From an uncultured Chlorobiota bacterium (lineage in GTDB: Bacteria; Bacteroidota; Bacteroidia; Bacteroidales; JAADGE01): 9,219 nucleotides of DNA. Shown one piece after another: positions 1 through 6,368 of the stretch; within the stretch, counting starts at the first letter, position 1, and each line of letters starts with the position of its first letter. The position numbers and the translations under genes were made by a program. The notes under the pieces are model-generated. The model did no database searches, was not told the origin of the DNA, and saw only the letters and a list, made by a program, of their open reading frames with translations. The DNA is taken from the NCBI GenBank assembly GCA_947311265.1, contig CAMZKQ010000243.1, positions 1 to 9,219 of the forward strand, in the 5' to 3' direction.

Positions 1-163
1 AACTGCCTTGATTTTGCAAGGTAAACACAGCTTTTGGGTTGAGTATGAGTATTTAAGTTTTGCTGTAACTGCCTTGATTTTGCAAGGTAAACACAGCCAA
101 TTTCGGCAAGGATTTCCGTTTCGGAGGGCTGTAACTGCCTTGATTTTGCAAGGTAAACACAGC
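1..163 (+). CRISPR. CRISPR array end, probable type VI-B (Cas13b)
   Basis: Three repeat copies are visible: 1-31 (first five bases lost at the window edge), 62-97 and 128-163. They are identical over all shared bases. Spacers 32-61 and 98-127 are both exactly 30 bp, giving a 66-bp period. The 36-bp repeat starts GCTGT and ends ACAGC (a 5-bp terminal stem) and has an inner CCTTG/CAAGG stem around an ATTTTG loop. As I remember published Cas13b repeats (Bergeyella, Prevotella buccae), they share the same architecture: 36 nt, GTTG...CAAC ends, a CTGC-containing left arm, a T-rich loop and a right arm like GCAAGGTAA. In that orientation the array reads left to right on the + strand and the effector should lie left of the window. 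No cas gene is visible here. Being an array is near certain; the type assignment is inference from the repeat. Type II-C arrays also have 36/30 geometry and are the main alternative. Confidence 0.95.
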
Positions 164-171
164 ATTTTTGC

Positions 172-210
172 CTCCCCCCTACGAGGGTTTTAAACCCTCG
201 TAGGGGAGAG
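172..210. repeat. Long perfect palindrome beside the CRISPR array
   Basis: Bases 176-190 (CCCCTACGAGGGTTT) are the exact reverse complement of 192-206, with only T191 between them. Pairing resumes outside one mismatch (172-174 with 208-210). It begins 8 bp after the last CRISPR repeat. There is no T-run directly after it on either strand; the nearest is 231-237, over 20 bp away, so it is not a standard intrinsic terminator. It could stop or protect the crRNA precursor, or be one copy of a dispersed palindromic repeat. No protein is encoded here. Confidence 0.8.
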
Positions 211-363
211 AGGGGGGCTAATCACTTTCGTTTTTTTATAATTTCACGGTCTGGCTATTTGTGGAAGTCGTAAAAATTGGTGGGAAAATGAAAAATTAAG
301 GTCGCTTTATATAGAATTATCGACCATTCATAAGTTTTTTTATTTTAGGATTACATTTTTTTC

Positions 364-371
364 TATCATTG
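364..371 (+). promoter_or_regulatory. Candidate -7 promoter box for the lipoprotein gene
   Basis: TATCATTG matches the Bacteroidota -7 consensus TAnnTTTG with one mismatch and lies 23 bp before the ATG at 395, implying a leader of roughly 15-20 nt. I see no convincing -33 TTTG partner at the right distance, and the region is AT-rich, so a chance match is possible. Confidence 0.3.
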
Positions 372-394
372 TATAAAATCTAAAAAATAAAGTC

Positions 395-1036
395 ATGAAA
401 AAAACACTTATTCCAGTAGTGCTATGCACAATCTTACTCTTTTCTTGTGCAGAAGAAAAAGCAAAAATCAATAAGGAAAGTAAAAAAATTGTCGAAACAA
501 TTGAAGCTGAGAAAAAGGTCGAGAAAAAAATAGACTCGCCTTATGCCACCGAAATAGGCATGATAAAAGCCGCAGTAGAAAAAATAAATACTGATGCTTC
601 GCTGGTGCAATCCACAAGGGCAGACGATAAGTTGCCTTGCGAAATTAAAGAATGGAAAGACAGCGATGGCACGGTTTTAAAATTCACAAAATCCTGCGGC
701 GACAATTCAATATCGCAAGTGCATTGGGCATTTTATTACCATAAATATGATGCCACCACAAGGAAAGTGCTTTTTGTAAAATATGTAAAAGAGGAATATA
801 ACGCCCCAATAACATACACCAAAGAACAGGCGGCAGCCGAAGGAGTAACAGAGGGGTATTACGACCCTTCAAAAACAAAAGTAACCACAAGGCTAGTGTA
901 TTCAATAGGTACACTTATGGAAGGCAAAGAAACTTTCGGGCTAGTTTTAGACGAAACAGGGAAGCAAATAAAAGATTTGGCCGATGAAAATGGCTATACC
1001 GATTTCGATTACCTTATGCAAGAAGTTACACAATAA
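395..1036 (+). CDS. Hypothetical lipoprotein
   Basis: A 213-residue protein with a clear lipoprotein signal: basic MKKT start, hydrophobic stretch of residues 5-16 and lipobox LFSC with the lipidated cysteine at 18. After Cys18 comes a lysine/glutamate-rich tether (about 19-46), then a soluble domain of about 165 residues with Cys82 and Cys100, which could form a disulfide, and several aromatic strands. I do not recognise the domain. The next residues after the cysteine are A-E-E; acidic residues there resemble the surface-export signal described in Bacteroidota, but that is only suggestive. The gene is alone on the + strand between the CRISPR array end and a terminator shared with pruA. The start is fixed by the signal peptide; the upstream bases are A-rich with no Shine-Dalgarno site. 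It probably sits in the outer membrane facing the periplasm or the surface. Confidence 0.85.
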   Translation: MKKTLIPVVLCTILLFSCAEEKAKINKESKKIVETIEAEKKVEKKIDSPYATEIGMIKAAVEKINTDASLVQSTRADDKLPCEIKEWKDSDGTVLKFTKSCGDNSISQVHWAFYYHKYDATTRKVLFVKYVKEEYNAPITYTKEQAAAEGVTEGYYDPSKTKVTTRLVYSIGTLMEGKETFGLVLDETGKQIKDLADENGYTDFDYLMQEVTQ

Positions 1037-1050
1037 ATAATATTTTAGAA

Positions 1051-1112
1051 CCGGGGGCTATGCTAATCACCTAATGCTATTTTAAGTTCCCGCATCAAGT
1101 GCGAGAGGAGGG
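1051..1112. repeat. Possible dispersed repeat segment
   Basis: This intergenic stretch shares pieces with the palindrome region at 208-225. GAGAGGAGGG (1103-1112) is one base from GAGAGGGGGG (208-217), in both cases right after a hairpin. GGGGGCTA (1053-1060) and GCTAATCAC (1062-1070) together cover GGGGGCTAATCAC (213-225). The local hairpin is short (CGCA 1091-1094 with TGCG 1100-1103, 5-nt loop). This would fit two diverged members of an intergenic palindromic family, but two copies in one window are weak evidence. Confidence 0.3.
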
Positions 1113-1123
1113 TATTTTATAGG

Positions 1124-1163
1124 AAAAAAAAACGCCTTCAGATTTAATTTGAAGGCGTTTTTT
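1124..1163. terminator. Bidirectional intrinsic terminator
   Basis: A perfect 10-bp stem, AACGCCTTCA (1131-1140) with TGAAGGCGTT (1150-1159), has a 9-nt loop. It is flanked by nine A on the left (1124-1132) and six T ending at 1163 on the right, so it gives a hairpin plus U-tract in both directions. It lies between the convergent ends of the lipoprotein gene (stop at 1036) and pruA (stop at 1169) and very likely serves both. Confidence 0.9.
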
Positions 1164-1168
1164 AATTT

Positions 1169-2800
1169 TTAATCTTCTGCTAAGAAGGGGTATCGGTAAT
1201 CGGTGGGGGCGTTTAGAGTTTCTTTTACCGTTCGTGGGTTCACCCAGCGAAGTAGGTTCAGGTAACTGCCCGCCTTATCATTCGTTCCAGAGCCACGTCC
1301 GCCACCGAAAGGCTGCTGCCCAACTACTGCACCAGATGGCTTATCGTTCAAGTAAAAATTCCCTGCGGAATATCGCAATGCTTCGTAGGCTTCAATGAGG
1401 TATTTTCGCTCTTGCGAAAATATTGAGCCAGTAAGTGCATAGGGCGAAGTCTGGTCGCAGATTCTTAATGTTTCAGAATATTTTTCATCTTCGTAAACAT
1501 AGATAGTAAGTACAGGACCAAAAATTTCTTCTTCCATAGTTACAAAATGTGGGTCGGAAGTAAGAATGACAGTTGGCTCAATAAAATAGCCGACTGATTT
1601 ATCGCCCTTGCCACCGATGATAACTTCTGCATTAGAAGCCGATTTTGCTTTCTCTATATAGGCCATTATGCTATCAAAAGAATTTTCATCAATCACAGCA
1701 TTCTGGAAATTGCTAAAATCATTAACGTGTCCCATTTTCATATCCTTAATATCTGCAAGCAGATATTTTTTTAGCGCTTCCCATTGCGAAGCTGGAATAT
1801 ATGCCCGAGAAGCTGCCGAGCATTTTTGCCCTTGATACTCGTAAGCCCCTCTTGATAGAGCAGTTGCAACTTGTTTTGGGTTGGCGGACTGGTGCATGAA
1901 AACAAAATCTTTTCCGCCTGTTTCGCCAACAATTCTTGGGTAGGAGCGGTAGGTAGTCATATTTTGGGCAATAGATTTCCAGAAATGGTTGAAGGTAGAA
2001 GTTGAGCCTGTAAAGTGTACGCCTGCAAAATCTCTGGACGCAAAAATCTCGTTCCCAATTACAGAGCCTTGCCCGGGTATAAAGTTAATTACGCCATCTG
2101 GCAAGCCAGCTTCTTTATAAATTTTCATCAAGTAATAGTTTGACAAAATAGAGGTTGTAGCTGGTTTCCATACACTTACGTTGCCCATAAGGACTGGTGC
2201 CATGCTTAGGTTGGAGGCTATTGCAGTAAAATTAAATGGCGATATTGCAAAAATAAATCCTTCCAAAGGGCGGTACTCTAAGCGGTTGATAACTCCTGCC
2301 GAGCTGGCTGGTTGGTCGGCATATATTTGAGAGGCAAAATGTACGTTAAATCGAAGAAAATCAATGGCTTCGCAAGCCGAATCAATTTCTGCCTGAAAGG
2401 CATTTTTGCTCTGCCCCAACATTGTGGCGGCATTTATTAAGCTGCGGTATTTTCCTGCCATTAGCTCTGCTGCTTTTAGCATTATGGATGAGCGTTCAAT
2501 CTGTGGCATTTCTGCCCATTCTTTTTGGGCAGAAACTGCGGCTTTTATGGCGGCTTGTACTTCCTCTTTACCGGCTTTGTGGTAGGTAGCCAGTACGTGC
2601 TTGTGGTCGTGGGGCATTACTACTGTGCCGGTGTTGCCTGTTTTTACTTCCTTGCCACCAATTATTAATGGAATTTCAATTTTCTCGGTAGCCATTTCTG
2701 CAAGCTTTGCTTTTAAAGCTGCTCTTTCTTTAGTTCCCGGTGCATAGCTGTTGATTGGCTCGTTTTCAGGAAGCGGAAAATGATAAATTGCGTTGTTCAT
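1169..2800 (-). CDS. pruA: L-glutamate gamma-semialdehyde (P5C) dehydrogenase
   Basis: A 543-residue aldehyde dehydrogenase that oxidises glutamate semialdehyde, formed from 1-pyrroline-5-carboxylate, to glutamate with NAD+. This is the second step of proline breakdown in the cytoplasm. Visible ALDH hallmarks are SPFNF (187-191, with the oxyanion-hole Asn190), FTGST (263-267, cofactor binding), GETGGK (292-297, general base Glu293), QGQKCSA (323-329, nucleophile Cys327), EEIFGPV (424-430) and PFGGGRGSGTNDKAG (497-511). The N-terminus around NEPINSYAPGT and the length match the stand-alone, eukaryote-like P5CDH group (human ALDH4A1 type), not the C-terminal half of a PutA fusion. No proline dehydrogenase gene is in the window. 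It ends at a bidirectional terminator; its upstream neighbour on the same strand is 163 bp away, so it probably has its own promoter. All key residues are present. Confidence 0.97.
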   Translation of the reverse strand: MNNAIYHFPLPENEPINSYAPGTKERAALKAKLAEMATEKIEIPLIIGGKEVKTGNTGTVVMPHDHKHVLATYHKAGKEEVQAAIKAAVSAQKEWAEMPQIERSSIMLKAAELMAGKYRSLINAATMLGQSKNAFQAEIDSACEAIDFLRFNVHFASQIYADQPASSAGVINRLEYRPLEGFIFAISPFNFTAIASNLSMAPVLMGNVSVWKPATTSILSNYYLMKIYKEAGLPDGVINFIPGQGSVIGNEIFASRDFAGVHFTGSTSTFNHFWKSIAQNMTTYRSYPRIVGETGGKDFVFMHQSANPKQVATALSRGAYEYQGQKCSAASRAYIPASQWEALKKYLLADIKDMKMGHVNDFSNFQNAVIDENSFDSIMAYIEKAKSASNAEVIIGGKGDKSVGYFIEPTVILTSDPHFVTMEEEIFGPVLTIYVYEDEKYSETLRICDQTSPYALTGSIFSQERKYLIEAYEALRYSAGNFYLNDKPSGAVVGQQPFGGGRGSGTNDKAGSYLNLLRWVNPRTVKETLNAPTDYRYPFLAED

Positions 2801-2818
2801 TATATCTTATTTTTGAGT

Positions 2819-2830
2819 TATAAATTTATA
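2819..2830 (-). promoter_or_regulatory. Candidate pruA promoter box
   Basis: TATAAATTTATA is a 12-bp palindrome starting 18 bp upstream of the pruA ATG (2800). On the - strand it contains TAAATTTA, one base from TAnnTTTG. The rest of 2801-2963 is very AT-rich and shows no clear gene. A small AGC-GAAA-GCT hairpin at 2920-2929 followed by T-rich sequence on the - strand could be a weak terminator for the upstream operon. Both assignments are low confidence. Confidence 0.25.
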
Positions 2831-2963
2831 CTTGAGTTGGGTCTAAAAAGCGAAGGTGTGAATATATTTGCAAATTGTAATAATGTTAGTTTGCTTATAT
2901 CCAGTCAATTAAAAATTAAAGCTTTCGCTATACAGTCTTCTTTTTTAATTTTAGATTTTAAAA

Positions 2964-3170
2964 TTACCTAAATTCTCTTTTTATAAACCAAAGTGCTCCC
3001 ATGTTAAAGTTCAAGTTCATTAAGTAATAATTTTCCATAATCATACCTGGGTTGGCATTACCTCTTTGTCCTGCTTCAAAGCCTATATTTACTCTAAATG
3101 GCGTACGCAATCCGGGGGCTTTTGAAATGAGTGGGATACCAAAGCCCATGGATACTGCATAGTCATTAAT
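2964..3170 (-). pseudogene. C-terminal remainder of the outer-membrane barrel gene
   Basis: This stretch continues in the same reading frame directly after the TAA at 3173-3171. It begins I-N-D-Y-A-V-S, then M at 3149, and runs 68 codons to a TAA at 2966-2964. The sequence reads as the natural end of the barrel protein: a glycine-rich strand (SMGFGIPL), an N-x-G-x-E-x-G-Q-R-G segment, a strand with ENYYLMNLNFNM, and the WFIKREFR tail typical of Bacteroidota barrels. Because frame and protein character continue without a break, the two parts belong to one gene of 447 codons interrupted by a single stop. There is an ATG at 3149, but an independent 61-residue barrel fragment without a signal peptide would make no sense, so I treat it as a non-functional remainder. 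Confidence 0.8.
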
Positions 3171-3187
3171 TTATGCATCATTAATTT
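3156..3187 (-). repeat. Imperfect direct repeat surrounding the premature stop
   Basis: On the + strand TGCATAGTCATTAATTT (3156-3172) is followed after one base by TGCATCATTAATTT (3174-3187). The second copy equals the first minus three bases. The TAA stop of the barrel gene (3173-3171) is formed at the junction. Copy lengths and spacing keep the reading frame, as expected for a small replication-slippage duplication. A natural I-N-D-x-x-I-N-D sequence with one point mutation is the alternative. Confidence 0.6.
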
Positions 3188-4307
3188 TTATGTAATAATC
3201 GGAATACCTTACGCCTAGGCGATAACTAATTTGTTTGAAAAAGAAATCGGAAGTAATATCTGGCGTAAATTCTGTGGACAATGAGTAGGCGGTACTATTG
3301 GTCAGCTCAGGTTTTGTTTTCCCTAAAAAAAGTGCAGACGACCAAGCCTGTGTTTTATAATCTGCTGCAATAAGCCACTTATCATTTTTTATAGAAAACC
3401 CTGCACCATACATTTGCGGAATTGTAATGCTCCCATTTGCAGTAGTATCCCTAATTATTTCGTTAGATAAATCTTGCCCATTGATGGTGTAAAGCTGCTG
3501 CACAGTATTCAAGGAAAATGCGTTGATATTAGAATTTGCATTATAAATACCGCCAATTGTATAGACAAATTTATGGGCAATGGTATCGGTAAATTGTGCT
3601 CCAAAATCAAATATAAGCCCTCTAATATCCGTATTTTTCTTACTAGCAATAGTAGATTTGTAGTTTGAACCAGAGGTTGTGGTAATCGCTACAATTGTCT
3701 GATTACCAAATATATAATTGGCATTAAATCCTAATGCGAATTGCTTGTATTTAAAAGCATTTCCAAAATAAATGCGGTTTAGCCCACCACTACCATTATT
3801 TTCTGTTTTGATGTTAATATCGTAAGCCCCTGAAAATAAATCTTCCTCTAAACTAGTTGAGTAACCGATGCTAGAGTAGGGCATAAGCCCTACCGATGCC
3901 GACCAGTATTTATTGATATGAAACCCAGTTGCCATTGAGCGTAGCCCATAGTTGTAATTTTGTGTCGATTGCTCGTTGAGTACCGAACTGGTTCGCTTCA
4001 TACGGATACCTACCTGAAACATAAAGTTAGGGTATTTTAATTGCCCGAGCGTACTGCCTTGTGCAAGGTTTTTTGCTGGGTAAAATGCCGAGTAGGAGGC
4101 CGGGTTTATGGGGTTAATTTCGTATGGGGTGCGTAAGCCTATGCCAGTTCCTGCTAGCCCAAGGCTTTGCCCGAGGGCAGATTGTTCCAAATCGCCAATG
4201 CCAAAACGAGAATAGGCAGAACTTGTACCCGTTTGTGCTAAACTTGTTGTTACCGAGGCGATTATAAAAAATGCAACGGCTACTATTTTTGCGGTTTTAA
4301 TTTTCAT
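3171..4307 (-). CDS. Outer-membrane beta-barrel protein, prematurely stopped
   Basis: A 378-residue product with a Sec signal peptide (basic MKIKTAK, hydrophobic 8-22, cleavage likely near SLAQ, 22-25). The mature start, SSAYSRFGIGDL, and the following GTGIGLR...INPINPASYSAF are typical of a Bacteroidota outer-membrane protein group distantly like FadL/OMPP1 transporters. The rest alternates glycine/aromatic beta-strands (for example GFNANYIFGNQ, YRLGVRYSDYYIKI). The frame ends with K-I-N-D-A and TAA inside a strand near the last quarter of the barrel. The missing 68 codons, including the final strand needed for assembly, follow in the same frame (2964-3170). As it stands the product should not fold into a membrane barrel. 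It is last in the ATPase/coiled-coil run, 41 nt after the coiled-coil gene. The cause may be mutation, a short duplication or a sequence error. Substrate is unknown. Confidence 0.8.
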   Translation of the reverse strand: MKIKTAKIVAVAFFIIASVTTSLAQTGTSSAYSRFGIGDLEQSALGQSLGLAGTGIGLRTPYEINPINPASYSAFYPAKNLAQGSTLGQLKYPNFMFQVGIRMKRTSSVLNEQSTQNYNYGLRSMATGFHINKYWSASVGLMPYSSIGYSTSLEEDLFSGAYDINIKTENNGSGGLNRIYFGNAFKYKQFALGFNANYIFGNQTIVAITTTSGSNYKSTIASKKNTDIRGLIFDFGAQFTDTIAHKFVYTIGGIYNANSNINAFSLNTVQQLYTINGQDLSNEIIRDTTANGSITIPQMYGAGFSIKNDKWLIAADYKTQAWSSALFLGKTKPELTNSTAYSLSTEFTPDITSDFFFKQISYRLGVRYSDYYIKINDA

Positions 4308-4348
4308 GTATTTTCTTAATGTGATTTTTTATTTTTCTGTACAGTTAT

Positions 4349-4657
4349 TTATTTCATTGTAAAACTATTTGTACCAATATCTTTGCCATCAATAAAGATA
4401 TTGACAGAGTATTTGCCCTTTGGCATTCTGCCTTCTGGCATAGCCAGAAATATGCACGTATTAAGGTCTTTACCTTTGTAATTTACTTTTCGCCGGGAGG
4501 AGTAGGCAATTTGTTTGCCGCCATAATCAAACATTCCCGATTCGCTATTCATAATAATTTTATTGCTAGGGTCTGCCACTCTAATGTAAGCATATCGCCT
4601 GCCTTGCACGGCTACTTCGTTGCCAGCAACGACAAAGCAGATTTCAACTTTACGCAT
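4349..4657 (-). CDS. C-terminal domain of the split coiled-coil protein
   Basis: This 102-codon frame starts at an ATG overlapping the end of the upstream coiled-coil gene by 46 nt and lies in its -1 frame. The sequence is a compact beta-rich domain: KVEICFVVAGN, a strand with YAYIRVADPSN, GMFDYGGKQIAYSS, VNYKGKDLNTCIFL, and a closing KGKYSVNIFIDGKDIGTNSF. In Bacteroidota I know similar domains as the direct C-terminal continuation of a membrane coiled-coil protein (the 'VLxxYNIxISxL...KKxxKVEICF' join), so this is most likely the second half of one protein of 293 residues. It has no signal peptide. Separate translation from the ATG at 4657 by coupling is possible but would yield an unanchored domain. 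The join is discussed under the slippery site at 4657-4663. Confidence 0.7.
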   Translation of the reverse strand: MRKVEICFVVAGNEVAVQGRRYAYIRVADPSNKIIMNSESGMFDYGGKQIAYSSRRKVNYKGKDLNTCIFLAMPEGRMPKGKYSVNIFIDGKDIGTNSFTMK

Positions 4658-5229
4658 TTTTTTGCTCGTTTGGTAGAGCGGTCGCGCTTATTGAGTGGCG
4701 AAATTGTAATATTGTAGGTTTTTAAAACGGCTGCTTTTTGTACTGTTTTAGTCAGGCTATCCCGCTGGCTACTCACTTCGTTGCGTTCTTCAATAGCATT
4801 ATCGTATTTTTTTACAACATTTCTGTTTTCTACAATAAGTGCCTTATTTGCAGTATTTAAAGAATCGACTTGGCGAATATAGCTACGCAAAATTTTCCGT
4901 AATGCTTCAGCTTCGTCTTCCAGCTCTTTTATTTTTGCACGGTTGCCTCTTTTTGTGTTTTTAAGTTGGGTAAGTAACTCCTTAATGCGTTCTTGTTCTG
5001 CCACAAGCTGCTCATTTACAGCTGCATTAGTTGTTTTTAGGCTTTCGTATTCTTCAAGCATACGGTTAAGTTCCTTTTCCACTCCCGCTTTTTCATCTAC
5101 CACTTCTTGCTTTTGCTGCGAAAGTAGGGCGATTTGTTCCTTGTTGTCTTGGGTTTCCATGAACAGCCAAATTAATGCTACGGCTTGTAGGATAACGATA
5201 CCAACGAGTATTTTAGAAGTTGTATTCAT
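4612..5229 (-). CDS. Membrane-anchored coiled-coil protein, N-terminal part
   Basis: A 205-residue product with a single N-terminal membrane helix (about 7-23), then a long charged heptad-like coiled coil (about 27-165, rich in E, K, Q, L) and the beginning of a globular domain (VLKTYNITISPLN, 168-180). The last 14 residues after Lys191 (ending SLLATK) look unlike the family, while the -1 frame gives the expected continuation. So the natural protein is probably 293 residues, spanning 4349-5229. The start is set by a TAATG junction: the ATG at 5229-5227 shares its A with the stop of the preceding ATPase gene, which implies translational coupling. Topology should be a short cytoplasmic tail, one helix and a periplasmic rod, so it could bridge the cytoplasmic ATPases to the envelope. 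Specific function is not known to me. Confidence 0.75.
   Translation of the reverse strand: MNTTSKILVGIVILQAVALIWLFMETQDNKEQIALLSQQKQEVVDEKAGVEKELNRMLEEYESLKTTNAAVNEQLVAEQERIKELLTQLKNTKRGNRAKIKELEDEAEALRKILRSYIRQVDSLNTANKALIVENRNVVKKYDNAIEERNEVSSQRDSLTKTVQKAAVLKTYNITISPLNKRDRSTKRAKKCVKLKSALSLLATK
4657..4663 (-). other. A_AAA_AAA slippery heptamer at frame junction
   Basis: The - strand reads GCA AAA AAA TGC in the upstream frame. Seven A form an ideal -1 slippery heptamer, and a one-base backward slip after the two AAA codons makes the next codon ATG CGT AAA, which opens the C-terminal domain. A perfect 6-bp hairpin with a CTGG loop (4632-4617) lies 24 nt downstream, farther than the usual 5-9 nt for a frameshift stimulator. 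One missing A from an original run of eight explains the same picture. Confidence 0.5.
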
Positions 5230-6359
5230 TATATTGTAGTTAAGTTTTTATAAATAGTTTCAATTTCCGACTTTGAAATGTATAAAATTATCCATTTTCT
5301 GAAAAATTCAATAGAAAATTTGTATTTTTTACAGTTTATTTCTTTCAAAAAGTTACTCTCCTTTAATTTTATAAGGGCAGTACTGGTTTCTTGCGTTTGT
5401 ATATTGATATTTTTTTTCCTTGCAGTGCTCGAAATAAGCTTTGCAGAAAAGTTACTTTTATTTAACGCTGCAAAATAAAGAATAATTTTGTGAAAATCGG
5501 CAAGTCTGTGCCAAATAACTTCAGCACCGCTGCCATAAACTTTAATTGTGGGAGCAAACTGCCATTTTATCATCTTTTCGGAGATGTGCCTACTCTTATT
5601 TTGTTCGGCAGCATCGTACACTTTGTAAGCCAAGCATTGTGTAAAATAGGGGTTGCCCCCTGTGTACTGATATATTTTTTTTATTGCTTTTTTGCCAAAA
5701 GTAATTTTGGGTTCGGAGAGCTGTAAAAGGGCTTGGGTGGTTTTTTTATTGAAATCAGAAATGTAATATTTTTCGCCACTACCTGCAAAAGCGGCACATT
5801 TATTCTGGATTTCGGAGCGGTAGTTTTCGCCTGCGGCGATAATAAGTTTAAAGGGAATTTTATTCTGAACAGATTTTTGGCTAGCTTTATGCAGAAAATC
5901 AATCAATTTATTTTTTCTTTCCGAAGATTTTTCTTCACAAAAAACATCAAATTCATCGAGTAAAAAAAGGATAATCTTATTTTTTTCTGAAATTTTTGGT
6001 AGTAATTCTTCAATAAATTGTATCGCATTATAGTTTTCCGAAAAGGAAAAATCAAAAGCTAATTTTGATACTATTTTTTTTGAAAAGAAAAGGGCAAGTT
6101 CGTTTTGGCTAAAGTCGGCCTTGTCTTGCAGATTAATGTAGATGGGCAAAATATCAGCAGAGGCTACATTATTATGAATAAATTTAAGGAGTGATGTTTT
6201 TCCAGATCGGCGTTTGCCAAATACAAAAAAATGAGCAAGCTTGTCATTTTTCAAAAAAGACTGTACATTGTGGAGTATGTTGGAATGCCCGAAGAAATCG
6301 CTGCCTAGTGCAGGCTGCCCGGTAATGAAAGGGTTGTGATAATTCGTTGGCACTTTCAT
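5229..6359 (-). CDS. P-loop ATPase, STAND/archaeal-ATPase-like, with C-terminal winged helix
   Basis: A 376-residue cytoplasmic ATPase. It shows Walker A GKRRSGKTS (48-56), Walker B with IILFLLDEFD (129-138, Asp135/Glu136), a sensor-like strand LIIAAGEN (172-179) and the GGNPYFTQ motif (234-241) found in the helical lid of the archaeal-type/STAND ATPases (COG1672-like). Beyond that, about 280-360 looks like a winged-helix domain ending FSIEFFRKWI. It is a paralogue of the gene before it: both begin with NPF...P..G.DF and share GxRxxGKTSLLK and (L/I)DEFD. It starts 9 nt after that gene stops and ends in a TAATG overlap with the coiled-coil gene. By eye it is more AT-rich and lysine-rich than its neighbour, hinting at a different origin or faster evolution. 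Such ATPases act as molecular switches; the target here is unknown. Confidence 0.85.
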   Translation of the reverse strand: MKVPTNYHNPFITGQPALGSDFFGHSNILHNVQSFLKNDKLAHFFVFGKRRSGKTSLLKFIHNNVASADILPIYINLQDKADFSQNELALFFSKKIVSKLAFDFSFSENYNAIQFIEELLPKISEKNKIILFLLDEFDVFCEEKSSERKNKLIDFLHKASQKSVQNKIPFKLIIAAGENYRSEIQNKCAAFAGSGEKYYISDFNKKTTQALLQLSEPKITFGKKAIKKIYQYTGGNPYFTQCLAYKVYDAAEQNKSRHISEKMIKWQFAPTIKVYGSGAEVIWHRLADFHKIILYFAALNKSNFSAKLISSTARKKNINIQTQETSTALIKLKESNFLKEINCKKYKFSIEFFRKWIILYISKSEIETIYKNLTTI

Positions 6360-6368
6360 ATTTAGCTT

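Noticed and set aside
8..193. Open frame across the CRISPR repeats on the + strand
   Set aside because: The translation simply repeats the same block at each CRISPR repeat; it is an artefact of the array.
172..237. Intrinsic terminator formed by the palindrome plus the T-run at 231-237
   Set aside because: The T-run begins more than 20 bp after the stem, too far for intrinsic termination.
684..914. Minus-strand open frame opposite the lipoprotein gene
   Set aside because: Leucine-rich shadow of a well-supported lipoprotein gene; no start context or recognisable domain.
2780..2971. Small plus-strand frame between the barrel gene and pruA
   Set aside because: It starts inside pruA antisense and runs through AT-rich intergenic DNA; no protein-like features.
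3171..3173. Stop-codon readthrough or altered genetic code at the TAA in the barrel gene
   Set aside because: TAA is the normal terminal stop of the surrounding genes (pruA, both ATPases, LamG) and I see no readthrough-promoting context.
4943..5239. Serine/cysteine-rich plus-strand frame opposite the coiled coil
   Set aside because: Typical antisense image of a Glu/Lys/Gln-rich coiled coil.
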